NCBI GenBank assembly: GCA_031310005.1
Contig: CM062379.1
Coordinates: 1-64,000, forward strand
Direction of reading: 5' to 3'
Origin: Dactylellina haptotyla
Taxonomy: Eukaryota; Ascomycota; Orbiliomycetes; Orbiliales; Orbiliaceae
Length of the DNA stretch: 64,000 nt
This document shows positions 1-13,128 of the stretch, one piece after another (the first letter of the stretch is position 1; each line of letters begins with the position of its first letter). The notes under the pieces were generated by a model that saw nothing but the letters and a program-made list of their open reading frames with translations, did not search any database and was not told the DNA's origin. A program made the translations under genes and the position numbers.

Positions 1-146
1 TAACCCTAACCCTAACCTAACCTAACCCTAACCCTAACCCTAACCCTAACCTAACCTAACCTAACCTAACCTAAAACCTAACCTAAAAAAAACCCTAACC
101 CTAAAAAAAAAAAACCCTAACCCTAAAAAAAACCCTAAAAACCCTA
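1..146. repeat. Telomeric repeat tract (chromosome end)
   Basis: The window begins with tandem TAACCC units mixed with shorter TAACC units, reading inward on the C-rich strand, so base 1 is at or near a chromosome end. From about base 73 the array degenerates into CCCTAA blocks separated by runs of A, and the last recognisable CCCTA is near 145. The canonical unit matches the TTAGGG telomere of filamentous fungi. The 5-base TTAGG-like variants and poly-A interruptions are directly visible. There is no distinct subtelomeric gene between the array and the A/T desert. Confidence 0.97.
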
Positions 147-210
147 GTTTCGTTAAGAAAGAATTTGACAGAATTTTTAATTGAATTAAAAAATAATATT
201 TCCAAATATT

Positions 211-2900
211 TTATACTATTAACAAAAATTTTATACAAGTTTTTACGGATAGTGGAGCGGAAATTACATATATCTTAGAAAAATATATTAAAAAATATAA
301 TTTTTTTATATGATTTAAAAATATTACATATAATATTATTACTTTTAAAGGAAGCCTTTTAAGAACAATTAAATATAAAACTGACATTACTTTTATCATT
401 AATAAACATTTTAAAAAATGAATTATTGATATTTTTAATTTCGCTAATAACAATTTTATTTTAAAATATAATTAATTAAAAAATTATAATTTAATTATAA
501 GCTTTAAAAATAAAATAATTAAATTTATTTGCTGCAAATACTAACAAAATCTACATTAAATTTAACAAATAATTTATAAATAATTTAAAGAAGTTTACCT
601 ACAACTTATAGAATATCTTTTTAATAAAAAAATCTATTATTATTCCTATAATAAATTTAATACTCTTAAACAAATATGGTTTAAAACTAAAAATATTATC
701 AAAATTATTAAAAAAATTATTAAAAATACTTTACCTTTTAAAATTCCAAAATAGATCCCCAAGTAAATTTAAATTTTTAAAAAAATTAAAAATAAAAATA
801 TACTACCACCATTTAATAAATTTATTTATAAAATATTATTATAAAAAGGTACTACCTTTAAATTCCTACCTATTTATGTTTATATAAAAAAAGAATTTAA
901 AATATTTAAAAAATATATTAAAAAAAATTTATAAAAAAGATATATTTGTTTTTTAAAATTTTTAATAAAATATTTAATTTTTTTTATTTTTAAGAAAAAT
1001 GGAAAATTATGAATTTATATTAATTATCAAAATCTCAATACTATTATAATTAAAAATTATAATAATTTACTTTAAATTAATGAATTTTTAAATTAATTAA
1101 TTAAAGTTATTTACTTTATCAAATTTAATATTATTATTATTTACTACAATTTATAAATTGTTTTAAAAAATATTTGGAAAATAGTATTTAAATATCGCTA
1201 TAACTTATTTAAATATTTAATTATACCTATAAAATTGACTAATACTTTAGCATCTTTTCAAACTTTTATAAACTATATATTAAAAGATTATATTAATAAA
1301 ATATATATTGTTTATCTAGATAATATACTAATTTATAGTAAAAATTTTGAAAAATATTGATAATATGTTATAATTATTTTTAAAGTATTAAATAAATATA
1401 ATTTTAAAATTAAATTAAAAAAAACGGAATTTAAAGTTATAAAATATAAATTTTTTAAAGTTATAATCATAACCTAAGGAATTAAAATGGACTTTAAAAA
1501 AGTTAATATTATTTAAAAATGGCTTTGATTTTAAAATGTTAAAAACATTTAAGCCTTTTTAGGATTATATAATTATTATTGATAATTTATTAAGTAATAT
1601 AATTATATATCTATTATTTTTTTGGAATTAATAAAAATTAACATATATTTTAATATGACCCCTAATCGAATATATGTTTTTAATATTTTTAAAAAATTTT
1701 TCTTTTTAGTTTTTATTTTTAAATTATATAATTCTAACTTATTTATTAAAATTGAAATAAATGTTTTTAATATTGCATTAAAAACTTATCTATATTAATT
1801 ATAATTAATTTAGAAATGGTACCCCATTACCTACCTTTCTTATAAATTTAACACAATTAAATTACAATACCCCATTCATAATAAAAAAATGATGGTTATT
1901 ATTTAAGCTTATAAAATATAGAAAATATATTTTTAAATAAAAGAATTTTTTACAATATATTTAGATTATAAAAACTTTATTTATTTTTTGTTTTTTAAAA
2001 ATCTCAACCAATAATAAGTTCGCTAATAAAAATTTATTAGTTAATACAATATAAAAATTATACACTACAAAGGAAAAAAAAATTTTAAAATTAATGCTAT
2101 TAATCGATAATCTAATTTAATAGTTGGAGTCCAGTTAGATAAAAAAGCTATCCTCAAAAAAAAACAATATATAATTATTTTAGTTAATAAAGTTTTTAAT
2201 CTTATTTTTTATACCTTAAAAAACCAATTTGTAAAAAATTTTAAGCAAAGTTATAATGAATATCCAATAATAAAAAGAATATTATTAGAAGATTTTAATA
2301 TCTTAGATTACTTTATGATAGAAAAAGGATTTATTTTCTTTAGGGATTTCTTCTATATTCCTATTAAAAAACTTTAATAATAATTTATTAAGCAATATCA
2401 TAATATGTTAGTCTATAGATATTTAAAAATTAAATGTATTTAGGAACTTTTAACCAAGTTTTACTTCTAATCCTAAATATAATAATATATTAAATAATAT
2501 ATTAAAATTTATGATATATGCTGTTAAAATAAATCTAATCAATATTTATCTTATGAAAAGTTATAACTCCATAATATACTCTCAAAATTATTCTAAGTTA
2601 TTTTATATAATTTTATATAAGGAATATTTTTTTTAAAAAATCCCCTTATGAATACTATTTATAACAAAGTTCTAATTATTACTTACAAATTTAGTAAAAT
2701 AATAATTTTAAAATCATAGAATTCTAAATAATTTATAATGAAATTTAAACAAATCTATAATAAATAAATTTTTAACCAATATAAATTATAATATAAATAT
2801 ATTTATAATAAAAATATATTATTCGCTAGTAAATTCTAGAACTTAGTTAAGAATTAGATTAATATTAAAATCAATATCACTAGCAAAGGATGTGTTTAGA
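211..2900 (+). mobile_element. Decayed Ty3/gypsy retrotransposon pol region
   Basis: Translating the plus strand through stops recovers the order of a Ty3/gypsy polyprotein. An aspartic protease motif TDSGAE lies at about 245-262. A reverse transcriptase core follows: INYQNLN near 1015-1040, LTNTLASFQ near 1236-1262, and YLDNILIYS at about 1312-1338, where the catalytic YLDD has become YLDN through one G-to-A change. RNase H-like pieces such as YPIHNKKM lie near 1870-1890. The integrase zinc finger relic (histidine half near 2395-2460, cysteine half near 2510-2530) comes next. Gag and the 5' LTR would lie beyond the telomere junction and are missing. It is non-functional; stops such as TGA for CGA fit RIP. 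Element boundaries are approximate. Confidence 0.8.
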
Positions 2901-5074
2901 TGGATGGAACTATAGAATAAATTATTTAAATTATTGAAATATAGTTAAGAAATTTTTTTAATATAGTATAGAATAATTAAATTAAATTATTATTATATTT
3001 TAAATTCATTTATAATATATTTAAATATTTATTTATTAAATATACTTTTTATAAAGTATTAAGAGGATGGAACCCTATTATAATACTATTTTTTATAATA
3101 TTTAAAAAAATAATCTTAAAAGCAAAAAAATATATTAAAAATATAAAAAATTTTTATAACAATTTATAAAAAAATTTTTAATTTATAATAGAATGTATAT
3201 TGTACTATTATAATTAACGACATATAGAAGTACCTCTTTTAAAAAAAAAAAATAAAGCATACCTACTTACCAAATATATTAAATAAAAAAAACGATAAAG
3301 TAAAAAACTAAATTATTAAAAATATAGACTTTTTATTATTATTAAAAAATTTAATAATAATATTTTTAAATTTAAAATTTTAGGATTTATCTAAATTTAT
3401 TAATTTTTTTATATCTTACTTTTAAAATTAATTTTTCTAAATCTAAAAAAAAATCTAAAAGATAAAGAATTAGAATATAAAGATTATATAAAATATAAAT
3501 TTAAAAAAATTTTTAATGAATTTAATGAAAATAATAAATATTTAATTAAATAGTTATTATTATATAGACCATAAGATAATAAATAGATTTCCAAACATAA
3601 TCTACCTCCTACTATTATTTAAACCTATTTTTAATAAAAAAATACAGTACAGCTTACAAAAAAAAAATATAAATAACCAAAAAAAGTTTAATTTTAAAAT
3701 TAAAAACTACCTAAAACTTCCTAATAAATCCTCACTATTTCTTCTTTAATAAAAATTATATTCAAATCATTTTAAACTTCAATTTATTTAACAACCCCTT
3801 TAATTTCCTTTTATTCCACCAATTGCTTTAATAAATTACTTTTATAAATAATTGTTTTTATATATTTTATTTTTAATAATTTTAATTTTTTACATTTTTT
3901 TATAATTTTCACTTAAATTTCAAACACTTTTTATTATATCAAAACTTACTCTTCTTTTAATCTCTTTAATTTTTTCTCCTTATCTTCTATTTGACGATCC
4001 AGCCAATCTACTATAAAACAAATTAGTAAAAAGGATTGGATATAGAACACCTAGAAAACACCTACGCAAGTTTGCTAAACAACTACGCCACCCATTTTAA
4101 ATACAAATGGAATAACTTACATTCCCAAATATAATAAAGTAAAAATAATTGTTTCGAATATAAAACTTATAGGGAAGAAAAGTAAGAATATTAAAATTCT
4201 TAATCCAATCAGCTTAAATAATGTGACGTTAATAAGAAGTTTATTTTAATTTCTTTTAACATTTATCTACTAGTATTATTATTTTTAGAAATATGTTGAT
4301 TACTTATACTTGTAAAAATATTTTATAATTTAAATTTTATTTGGCTATTTTAATTTAACTACTATATTTTTATGTACACATAATTATATAAGTACCTACT
4401 TTAAAATAAACCTTATACTATGATATAGATTATTATTTTATATAAATTTAACTTTGATATAAAAACTAATAATATATAAAATTGAATTCTTATATAAGAA
4501 TAATAATAGTATACTATCATCCTATATCAGTTATTATCATCTATATAAAATCTTAGACTTTATAAAAAAGCTACCTATACAAAAGCTTATTTTAGAAAAA
4601 GAAGATAATATTATAAATTATAAATTTTAATAATATAAATATTTATACCTTATTTTATACTATACTATTTTAATTTTTATTATTACACTTTATATTTATA
4701 AATATATATTATTTATAGTATATTTGTTTGTAAAGTCCACCTACTTGTTTTATATACTATACTGTAATATAATATAATTATTCATTCACTTATCTCTTAA
4801 TTTAAATAAATAATATGAGAATTTTAAAAAACTCATCTACTCACACGTTTTGTTTATATAAATATACAAAAAAAACAAACTCCCTTAAAAAATATTTTAT
4901 AATATTCATATATATAAAATTATTATTAAAATTGATAAAGTATTTCTATTTTTATTAATCAACTTAAATATAATTTAATATCTAATTATCTTTACTCTAT
5001 TATTATTATATATTTTAAGCAAACTATCTTCGATATTTTATAATCTTATATATACTTTTTATTAAGAGATCTAG

Positions 5075-5165
5075 GTATCCTAGGTAGAAAGAGAGTTTTG
5101 CATATCTCAGTATTGCATATTTGTACCGTTACCTTGGGTAACGTACGAAGTGTAACACCTTCTCT
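5075..5165. other. GC-richer island with hairpin inside the A/T desert
   Basis: About 90 bases of near-normal composition stand out in the desert. They contain a perfect 7-bp stem, CGTTACC-TTG-GGTAACG at 5128-5144, extended imperfectly to GTAC on each side. TGTAACACC at 5151 resembles the TGT start of a Ty3/gypsy LTR, so this may be an LTR junction, but no matching second LTR was identified. Confidence 0.4.
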
Positions 5166-6140
5166 TTTTTTTTATTATAATTTTTTGTAATACTTAATAA
5201 AAATTTTTTTTTTTTTTATAATTATTTTTTATATTATTTAATAGTTTATATATAATAATTCTTTTTTTATCATTAATTTTTTTATTTAATTTTATTATTT
5301 TTATCTTATTTTTTATTTTTTATATTCCTAAATTAATATCTTTTTTAAAAAAAAAAATTTTTAAATTTTTAGTTTTTTAAATTTTATACTTTTATTTTTT
5401 TATTTTTATATTTTAAATAAATAAATTTTTAATTATTTTTTTTTTTTTTTTTAATTTTTAATTATATGTTATAACTAATGATAATCATTTCAAAAAATAT
5501 TAAATAATAAAATAATAATAAAAAATTTTGATTTTTATTATTTAACTTTTAAAATATACTAAAAAGGTTTCCACTATTTAATTAATTTAATAAATTTATT
5601 CTTTTTATATATTTATTATTTATTATATGTTTTAATTTTTTTAAATTATTACTAATTTTACCTATTTTGCAAAAAAATTTATTAATAATAATAATAATTA
5701 TCTTATTATTAATAATAATAATTTATTAAAAAATAGCCCCCTTATTCTTCACTATAATATTAATTTTTATTATATTTATTAATATAAGTTTAGCTCAATA
5801 TTAAATTAAATTTAATTATTCAAAATATTAATATTAAAATTCATTATAAATATAATTATTATTATATAAGTTATTATTTTCCCCATTTTTTAATCTTATC
5901 TTATTAGATTATTATATTATTATTAATATTTATTAATTGTATTTAGTATTAGAAAGATCCATTCATCAACTATTAATCCTAGAAGTTGTTAAACTCAAAA
6001 TATAATAACTATTTTTATGATAATAGTGTTTATATTTTTAATCAATTTATTAGTTTATTAATAGATAAGATTATTTATAATTATTAAATTATTATTTATA
6101 GCTATACAATAAAATTAAAACCTTAATTAATTATTAAAAA

Positions 6141-6205
6141 TGGTAAAGAAGAAAAAGAGGAGGAAAAAAAGGAAAAAGAAGAAGAACAAAAAAAAAAAAA
6201 AAAAA
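6141..6205. repeat. Purine-rich low-complexity tract
   Basis: A GA-rich run of GAA/GGA-like units ends in about 17 consecutive A residues. It is low-complexity sequence in the A/T desert, with no coding frame supported around it. Confidence 0.6.
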
Positions 6206-9200
6206 TAATAATAACATCATAGATATTAACAATAATAAATCAAACAATAACTTCAATGAAAATTTATCAAAATCATAAAATAATAATAATAAAATGTAAA
6301 AATCCATTTCTATTTATATTTAAATTTAAATTTTTTTATATTTATATTTTTATAATTATATATTCTCTTATATAAAAACTTAAAAAAATTAAAAAAATTA
6401 AAAAAAAATTTAAAATTTTCTATATATTTTTTAATAATTTATTAATTAATTGTTTATTTTTAATATTTACTATATTCAATCGCATTTTTATTATTTTTCA
6501 TTTAAATTTTTATATTTTTTGATTTATGTAATTTATTTTTATTTATTTAATAATTCCATGTTTTAATATAGCGAATAAATTTAATAACCTAATATTTAAT
6601 CTTTTTATTTGAAATTATATAAGTGAAGTTAAAATAGAATTAAAAATATTATTATAATTATTATTATATTATTATATATTATTATTATTATTATTAATTA
6701 TAAAAATCCAATCTAAACATATGTTCAATCATATCTTATATAATTAATTATATAAATTTAAAAAATAAAAATATTTATTATTTAAATATTATATATTATT
6801 TTATTATTCTTACTTTTTAATTAATTTGCATAATTAAATTTTTATTAAATATTTATACTAATAAATTTCTTTATTTATAAATTAAAACCATTTTATAAAT
6901 GATTAAAAATAGTTATTATTATAATCAATTATTTATATTTATATTATTTTTAATCTTTTTCTTTTCTTAGTTTCCTTATAAATTTTTTAATAAATTATAC
7001 ATCCAATAGTAGTTCTAATTGCCAAACTATTTAATCAATTAATTAAAATTAATAATATTTTTAAAAATTAAATCTTTTATATAATTATATTGGTTAAACT
7101 TATGTTTTAAAACCTAGTCTTTTTATATATTTATTAAAATACAAATAATATATTTATTATTTAAACAATTAAACATATCCTATATTTAATTAAATTTTTT
7201 TTAAATATTTTTCATTTTAAATATAATAATTTAAATTAATTAAAGAATATTAATAATTGTCATCTTCAATTATACTTTTAATCAAATAAATTTAAAAATG
7301 ATTTGGTAATTATTATACTTATTAACCCCCAATTTTATATAATTTTAATTAAAATCATTATTAATAAATCTTATTATAATTAGCAGCTTATACTTCACAA
7401 TTAAAAATATCAATTATAAGTACCTCCTATTGTAATCAATAAATCTAAAATTTTTTATAAATTTATTATTTATTATTATTGATAAAATCTTCCTATTTTT
7501 AAATATTATTATCAATTGTATAATTTTTTTTTGTTTGTTTATTTTATTACTTTTTTATATATAATTAATCAAATTATAAGGTAAATTAATATATATTATA
7601 AGCATTATATCTAAATTATCTATACTATAATTAAATATTATTATTATTATTAGGAAGGTTTAATTTAGTTTTTACTATTTTTTCAATAAAGATTATTTTT
7701 CTTTATTAATCATTTTTTTATAATATTATTAACAATTTAACATTATTAAATTATAAAAGATTAATATTTAATTTTTCTACCAAATATAAAGCAAGATTTT
7801 TTATTTAAATTTTAATTAAGTATAGGCATTTTTAGCTAGATCTACCACCATCTTATACACTTAGCCAATTTTATATTTTTTTATAATAATATTAATATTC
7901 ATTTTTAAATTTTACATTTAAATATACCACATACTACTATTATTAAACATTAGAATATTCTCAAAATTATTAATCATATAAAATAATAAAATTATTATTG
8001 TAAATAGTATGAAAATTTTAAATGATTTAAAGTGGAAAAATTAGTTTATAAGTTATTAAAAGCTGTTTTTAATCACTATTATATAACATTTATTAATAAC
8101 AATCCTATTAAGCAACCTATTAGTTATAAATATTAAAAAATATTGTAAAAATGACTTATCGTAAAGTACATCTTTAATAAGTAATTTAATAGTATAATTG
8201 GTTGTAATTATTACCACCTTATATTTTAATAATTAATTAATATATGTTTACTATTTAGTTTTTAAATTAATTTTATTACACTGTTTAAATAGATTGATGA
8301 TTAGGCTGACATAGGGCATTATTATCATAATTATACCTTGTTTATTAACTATTATGGGTAATATTTAGAGAAGGCTTTTACCACCACTTATAAAAAGAAT
8401 GATAATCATTAATAATTAATTTTAAAATACACATAAAATACCTTTAAATTATTTGTTAAAATTAAAAATTTTATAACCAAACTTTTTTTAAAATATAATA
8501 TAAATTTTCTTTTTAAAATTTTAATACTTAATTATTATTATTAAAAATATATAATAAATATTATTTCTTAATTAATATATTTTTATTATAATTACTTATA
8601 TTCCTTTAATTAATTTATTTTTTTTTTAATTATCTTTTTTAATTTTCTTCTTTTTAAAGTTATATATACTTTATTAATTTTTATTTAACAAATAGTTTAA
8701 TTCTTTCACTATTTCACTTACTAATTATAATTATTTTTTAAAATTTAATAATACTATTAAAAATGCCTACCAACAATATTTCTTATAATCAACCTATTTT
8801 TCATCAATTAGGCCTAAAAATTGATACTATTCTTTACTAATGATAATAAAGACTTTTAAAAAATTAAAAGTAAATTTCGCTATAAGATTAATATTTTAAT
8901 TATAGTGGCTAAATCTAGATTATATATTGTAATCAATTTATAGTACTACTATCACCTAATTATTTTCAAACCTACTGGTACCATTATTACCATCTTCCTC
9001 CAATAGAGTGTTTTTATAAATAAAATTATTAAACTATTTAGCTTGCAACCTATAATAGTATATAATATCCCAACTAAATGCTATTATTATATGTTAGTAT
9101 GAGCGAATGGTTAATTTAACATTTATATATATTTTAATAGCTTTTTCTAATACTCAGATCATATAATTAATACTTTAGTAATTATTTTTACCTATTTTTT

Positions 9201-11663
9201 AGAAGTAAAATGTTTTAAATTTTTTAAAATTATAAATAGTATTTAAAATATTAATAAACAAATACATATATTAAAGATAGAAGGCTATTAAATTACTAAT
9301 TATTTTTGGTAGTATCTTCGGTATTATCTTCAATTTATCCATTATTATTATATTTTTGTGGTATTGTATTATAAATATTACTTTACCCTTTATTATAAAT
9401 AAATTATAATTTATTAAAATGTTGTCCTAATATTAAAAATAGCTGATTTCCAAATCTTTAGCTGGTATACTATCTATAATATAAATAAGTATAAATAATT
9501 TACTTAAAAAATTGTTGATTGAATATTAATAAAGCTTAAAGTTTAAATTTTTAAAAATAGATTAAAAATTATTTATGGCTATAGCCCCTTTTTAAAACAT
9601 TTACTACCTAGTTTTTAAATTCCTAAATAGGTTAATATAAATTAATTTGAAACCAGTTATCATCTTAGCTATTAAATAAAAGTTAAGAAAAGTACTATTA
9701 ACCACCCTTAATATTAAGACTAGATTATCATCAACAATGCTTAAGTTTACTATTAAACATTTTATATTGTTTTTAATAAAAAACAATTTTTTCCAAAAAA
9801 GATCTTTAATCTCCTTTACTAACTTGCGTACTATGATCCTAAGACTGTTATGTATAATCAATTATCCTTTGTACTTTAATTCAATTTTGGTAATAGAATC
9901 CATCTAAAAAATATAAATCTGATTTGGTATAAGAAAAGCCCGCTTAAGCCCATAAATAAAATTATTTAATATTAAATTTATAAATATACAACTATTATTT
10001 ATAAGCTATATTTACTTATATATTTAAAAAAATTTAAATATTTTTACAATAACATCCTAATTTTTATTATTTTTAAATTCCTTTTTTATTAACTATATAC
10101 AATCTTTTAAAAATATTAATTATAAATAATATATTAATTTAATTAGAATATTTATATAGTTTTTAGATTTTTTTAATTAATTAATATATTTATTAATATT
10201 TAAAACAATTATAAAGTAAATAAACAGGTTTTTCTAATTTTCGCTTAGAAATTTATCCTTTAAAATAAAAATATTAAAATTAAATATCTTTGTTTTAAAA
10301 CTATTTTAATACTTTTTTTATTTTTTTTTATTTTTAATTTTTAATAATTTTTAAATATATTCAATCATTCTTACTAATTTATAAACAATTTCATTTTTAT
10401 CCAAGTTAAGTTTATAATTTTTACCCTTTTTTTTTACAAATATTTCAATAATCTATAAATAATATATAATTAATTTTTATTAGTAGCTAATATAGTGACC
10501 AAAAGTGATTATTATTTTTAACATTTTTAATGATTAATAAAAGAATTTTTTAGGTTTTGGACTCTTTTACTATTATTTTAGTTTCTTACTTATTTGGCTT
10601 AATTTATATGTTAATTTATTAAATATGTTTTATACGATTTCGCAGATTAATTAAAATTATTTATTAATTAATTTCTTATTTAATAGTATACTAATTATTA
10701 AAATTATCTTCAAATCCATGTTTTTAAAATAAACCGCCTAATTGGTATAATTTATTTAAAGCAATTTAATCTTTCTTAACTCCTTAACCTTGATCTGGGT
10801 TTAATCTTTTACCTTCTTTATAATAATTTTAGCAAACATCTTATTAACATCCTTGTATAATGATATTATTAATATTAACCTAACTATTATTTTATTTATT
10901 ATCATTTGGCCATTTAACCCATTAATATTATTAATAACAACAATCTTTTATTTTTACTTTATTAAAAAATAATAATAATGGGGGCTATAGATTTTAAATA
11001 CTAATTATATTTATAATTAATTATTATTTAATATATTATTTTTTAATATTAATCTTTTAAACAATTATCCTACTTTCTTTTTAATATTATACTTTATTAT
11101 ATAATATTTGTATAACATTTTATTTTTAAAAAATTTAATAATGTAACTTTTACACTAATAATATTTAATAATTAGAAGATTAAATATTTTTTTTTAATTA
11201 TTAATTTATTTTACTATTTCTTTAATTTTTAATAATTTTTTATTTGTGTGAACTTTTATTTATTTATATTATACAATTTTTAGTGTCTCCCTATAGCTTT
11301 AGATCTATTTTAAATATTTATCCAATTTATTTAGTAAAATAACAATTTTACAAAATTTACATATTATTTATTATAATTTTTTTTTAAATTTAAAAAAGTT
11401 TAATATTTTTTTAATATTTATGTTTTATAATTTTTTTATATATATAATTATATATATATTATTTTAATATTTATTTTATTTAAAATACTATCTAATTTTA
11501 AAATATATATATATATAAATAAATATATATATTTCTCTTTTTTTTTTTTTATCTCCTCCCCTCCCCCTTTTTCTTAAAAGAAAAATTAAAAAAAAATTTA
11601 ATATTATTACTTTTATATTTTAATTAAAATTTTAAATATTTCCAATTTTTAACTAATTAACCA

Positions 11664-11665
11664 AT

Positions 11666-11696
<31 letters not shown>

Positions 11697-11699
11697 TTC
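11664..11699. repeat. (ATTT)n microsatellite
   Basis: About nine tandem TTTA units lie near the inner edge of the desert. An (AT)n tract and a pyrimidine-rich run occur just upstream, at about 11500-11575. Confidence 0.75.
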
Positions 11700-12020
11700 A
11701 TTTTAAAATCCATTATATAGTTGTATAATTTTTAAATATATTATTATTTAAAAAAATATAAAATCTTAAAAAAGATATTTTACAATTAAAAAAGAAAAAC
11801 TAAAAATAAAAAATTTAAAATCTAGGTTTTTCTTGAGGTAATAAAAATAGGTTTAATCAATTACTCATTATATTTAATAATTTTTTTAAAAATTGTATGT
11901 GCCTTTTAATTAATTAATAAAATTAAAATTATGCTTAATTCCAATTATTATTTAATAAAATATTTATTATTATAACATTTACTTGATTGGGCTGATTTTC
12001 GACCTTTCGACCAATAGCAA

Positions 12021-12046
12021 AATCGGAACCACGCCTGGTTCCGATT
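12021..12046. repeat. Perfect 10-bp inverted repeat
   Basis: AATCGGAACC (12021-12030) and GGTTCCGATT (12037-12046) form a perfect 10-bp stem around the 6-base loop ACGCCT. It marks the sharp transition from the A/T desert to normal-composition DNA. AATCGGAACC recurs near 41478-41487 next to another copy of the same dispersed repeat family, so it may be part of a transposon end. Confidence 0.65.
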
Positions 12047-12060
12047 GAACCTAACGGTTA

Positions 12061-12180
12061 GGTTATTCTAGTTCCAACTAATTATAAAATCAATACCAAA
12101 AATCATCAACAATAAAACTACCAATTAGAGAATCAACCCTAAAATGTTTGCCACTACCAAACGTGGTAACTAACCAATAG
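12061..12180 (+). repeat. Dispersed repeat, copy A (RIP-like)
   Basis: This copy shares the succession 'GGTT..C.AGTTC.AAC', 'CAACAATAAAACTACC' and '..TTAG' with copy B at 12645-12740 and, more weakly, with copy C at 41453-41575. Differences from copy B are largely A/T here against G/C there, as RIP would leave. The element class is unknown. Confidence 0.55.
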
Positions 12181-12508
12181 CAAATGTATTTATTGATTTG
12201 GTACTATATCACATTTGGTGGTGCAATTAGCTATTTACCAAATCTACCAGGTTTGGTAATATTTACCATATTTACTTGGTGCTAGGCATTAATAGCAATA
12301 TTGATAACATAAACGATAGTAGTGGTAACATTGATGGGCATCACCAAATCCGGATTTTTAATGTTAATAAATTTATCAGTTGTCAACTGTACTAGGGTTG
12401 CAATCCAGTCCTGGCTACTGGTAAATTTGGCCAGCTGGTTGGCTGGCTGGTTGCTAAGTTGATGTGTTACTTTAGTCGTCAGTTGTTCGATTGAGAATTG
12501 AATATGAT

Positions 12509-12560
12509 AACCTAACTTGTTAACCTAACTTGTTAACCCAACCTGTTAACCCAATTTTTT
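12509..12560. repeat. 13-bp tandem repeat, four units
   Basis: AACCTAACTTGTT occurs twice exactly (12509-12521, 12522-12534), then as AACCCAACCTGTT (12535-12547) and a decayed AACCCAATTTTTT (12548-12560). Each unit contains a telomere-like AACCTAA or AACCCAA core. Confidence 0.8.
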
Positions 12561-12644
12561 AATAAGGGACCTTAACTGACAGAAGTCCAATATTAATTTT
12601 CGATTTGATAAAACATTTGATTGTAATATATTTTTGAAAGTGGA

Positions 12645-12740
12645 AGGGTTACCCCAGTTCTAACCAATCACAAAATTAACACCGGGGGTTATCGACAATA
12701 AAACTACCGGTTAGGTTCTCCCATTCGTATCTGGTAGCAA
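12645..12740 (+). repeat. Dispersed repeat, copy B (GC-richer)
   Basis: This is the less mutated counterpart of copy A, with CGACAATAAAACTACCGGTTAGG at its centre. It lies about 0.58 kb from copy A in the same orientation, so the two could be ends (for example LTR-like) of one small element or two solo copies. No coding sequence lies between them. Confidence 0.5.
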
Positions 12741-13128
12741 ATATCACGTTAGGCGAACGTCAGGGGCGCGAAGTGAGAACCTTGTCTACGGATCATCTCC
12801 AAAAATTCATGTAAATTTGCAGTAACTAGCGGCGAAGTACAGGAGCAGGAGCCGAAATCTGGCTTTGTACAGATAACCGACCCGTCAAGTTTACGAGGGT
12901 ACCTGGCGTTCGCTGATTAGAAGCAGGCAGAACCGTATTGGCGCAAATCCAGCCTTTGGTCTTACACATATCTGGGCACTTGGCAAAGAACATCAGCCGC
13001 ACGAGGTCGCATGCTTGGCTCAAGATCCAGAGGCATAGAGAACTGTTACTTGTTTGTGTCAAGAATAATACTCCGCTCTGTGGGACAACATCCTTTTCCT
13101 AATGTAATACCTCCAGTTCCTTGATTAA
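12741..13128. other. Intergenic, 3' flank of the kinase-ankyrin gene
   Basis: Normal-composition DNA between the repeats and the stop codon of the kinase-ankyrin gene. A 78-codon minus-strand frame lies at 12826-13062 but has no recognisable domain or splice link to the gene above. It presumably includes that gene's terminator. Confidence 0.4.

Larger units (their letters stand above)
147..11990. repeat. A/T-rich, RIP-like degenerate repeat block
   Basis: Almost the whole stretch is A and T, with very few G or C, many TpA steps and no long open frame. Recognisable coding relics have stops and substitutions explained by C-to-T and G-to-A change, the signature of repeat-induced point mutation in Pezizomycotina. 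The left 2.9 kb is a Ty3/gypsy pol relic. The rest (3000-11990) probably holds further transposon copies that I could not classify; an 85-codon frame at 9604-9861 on the minus strand is not recognisable and is not called as a gene. The composition changes abruptly near 11990. I see no functional gene here. Confidence 0.9.

Noticed and set aside
211-453. 80-codon minus-strand frame in the A/T block
   Set aside because: The opposite strand carries the retroelement protease relic; this is a chance A/T frame.
8930-9060. Possible helicase P-loop-like PTGT segment
   Set aside because: PTGT is not followed by the expected GK-T residues, and these could not have arisen from them by C-to-T/G-to-A change; too weak to call a telomere-linked helicase.
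9604-9861. 85-codon minus-strand frame in the A/T block
   Set aside because: No recognisable domain and surrounded by stop-filled sequence; probably a transposon fragment.
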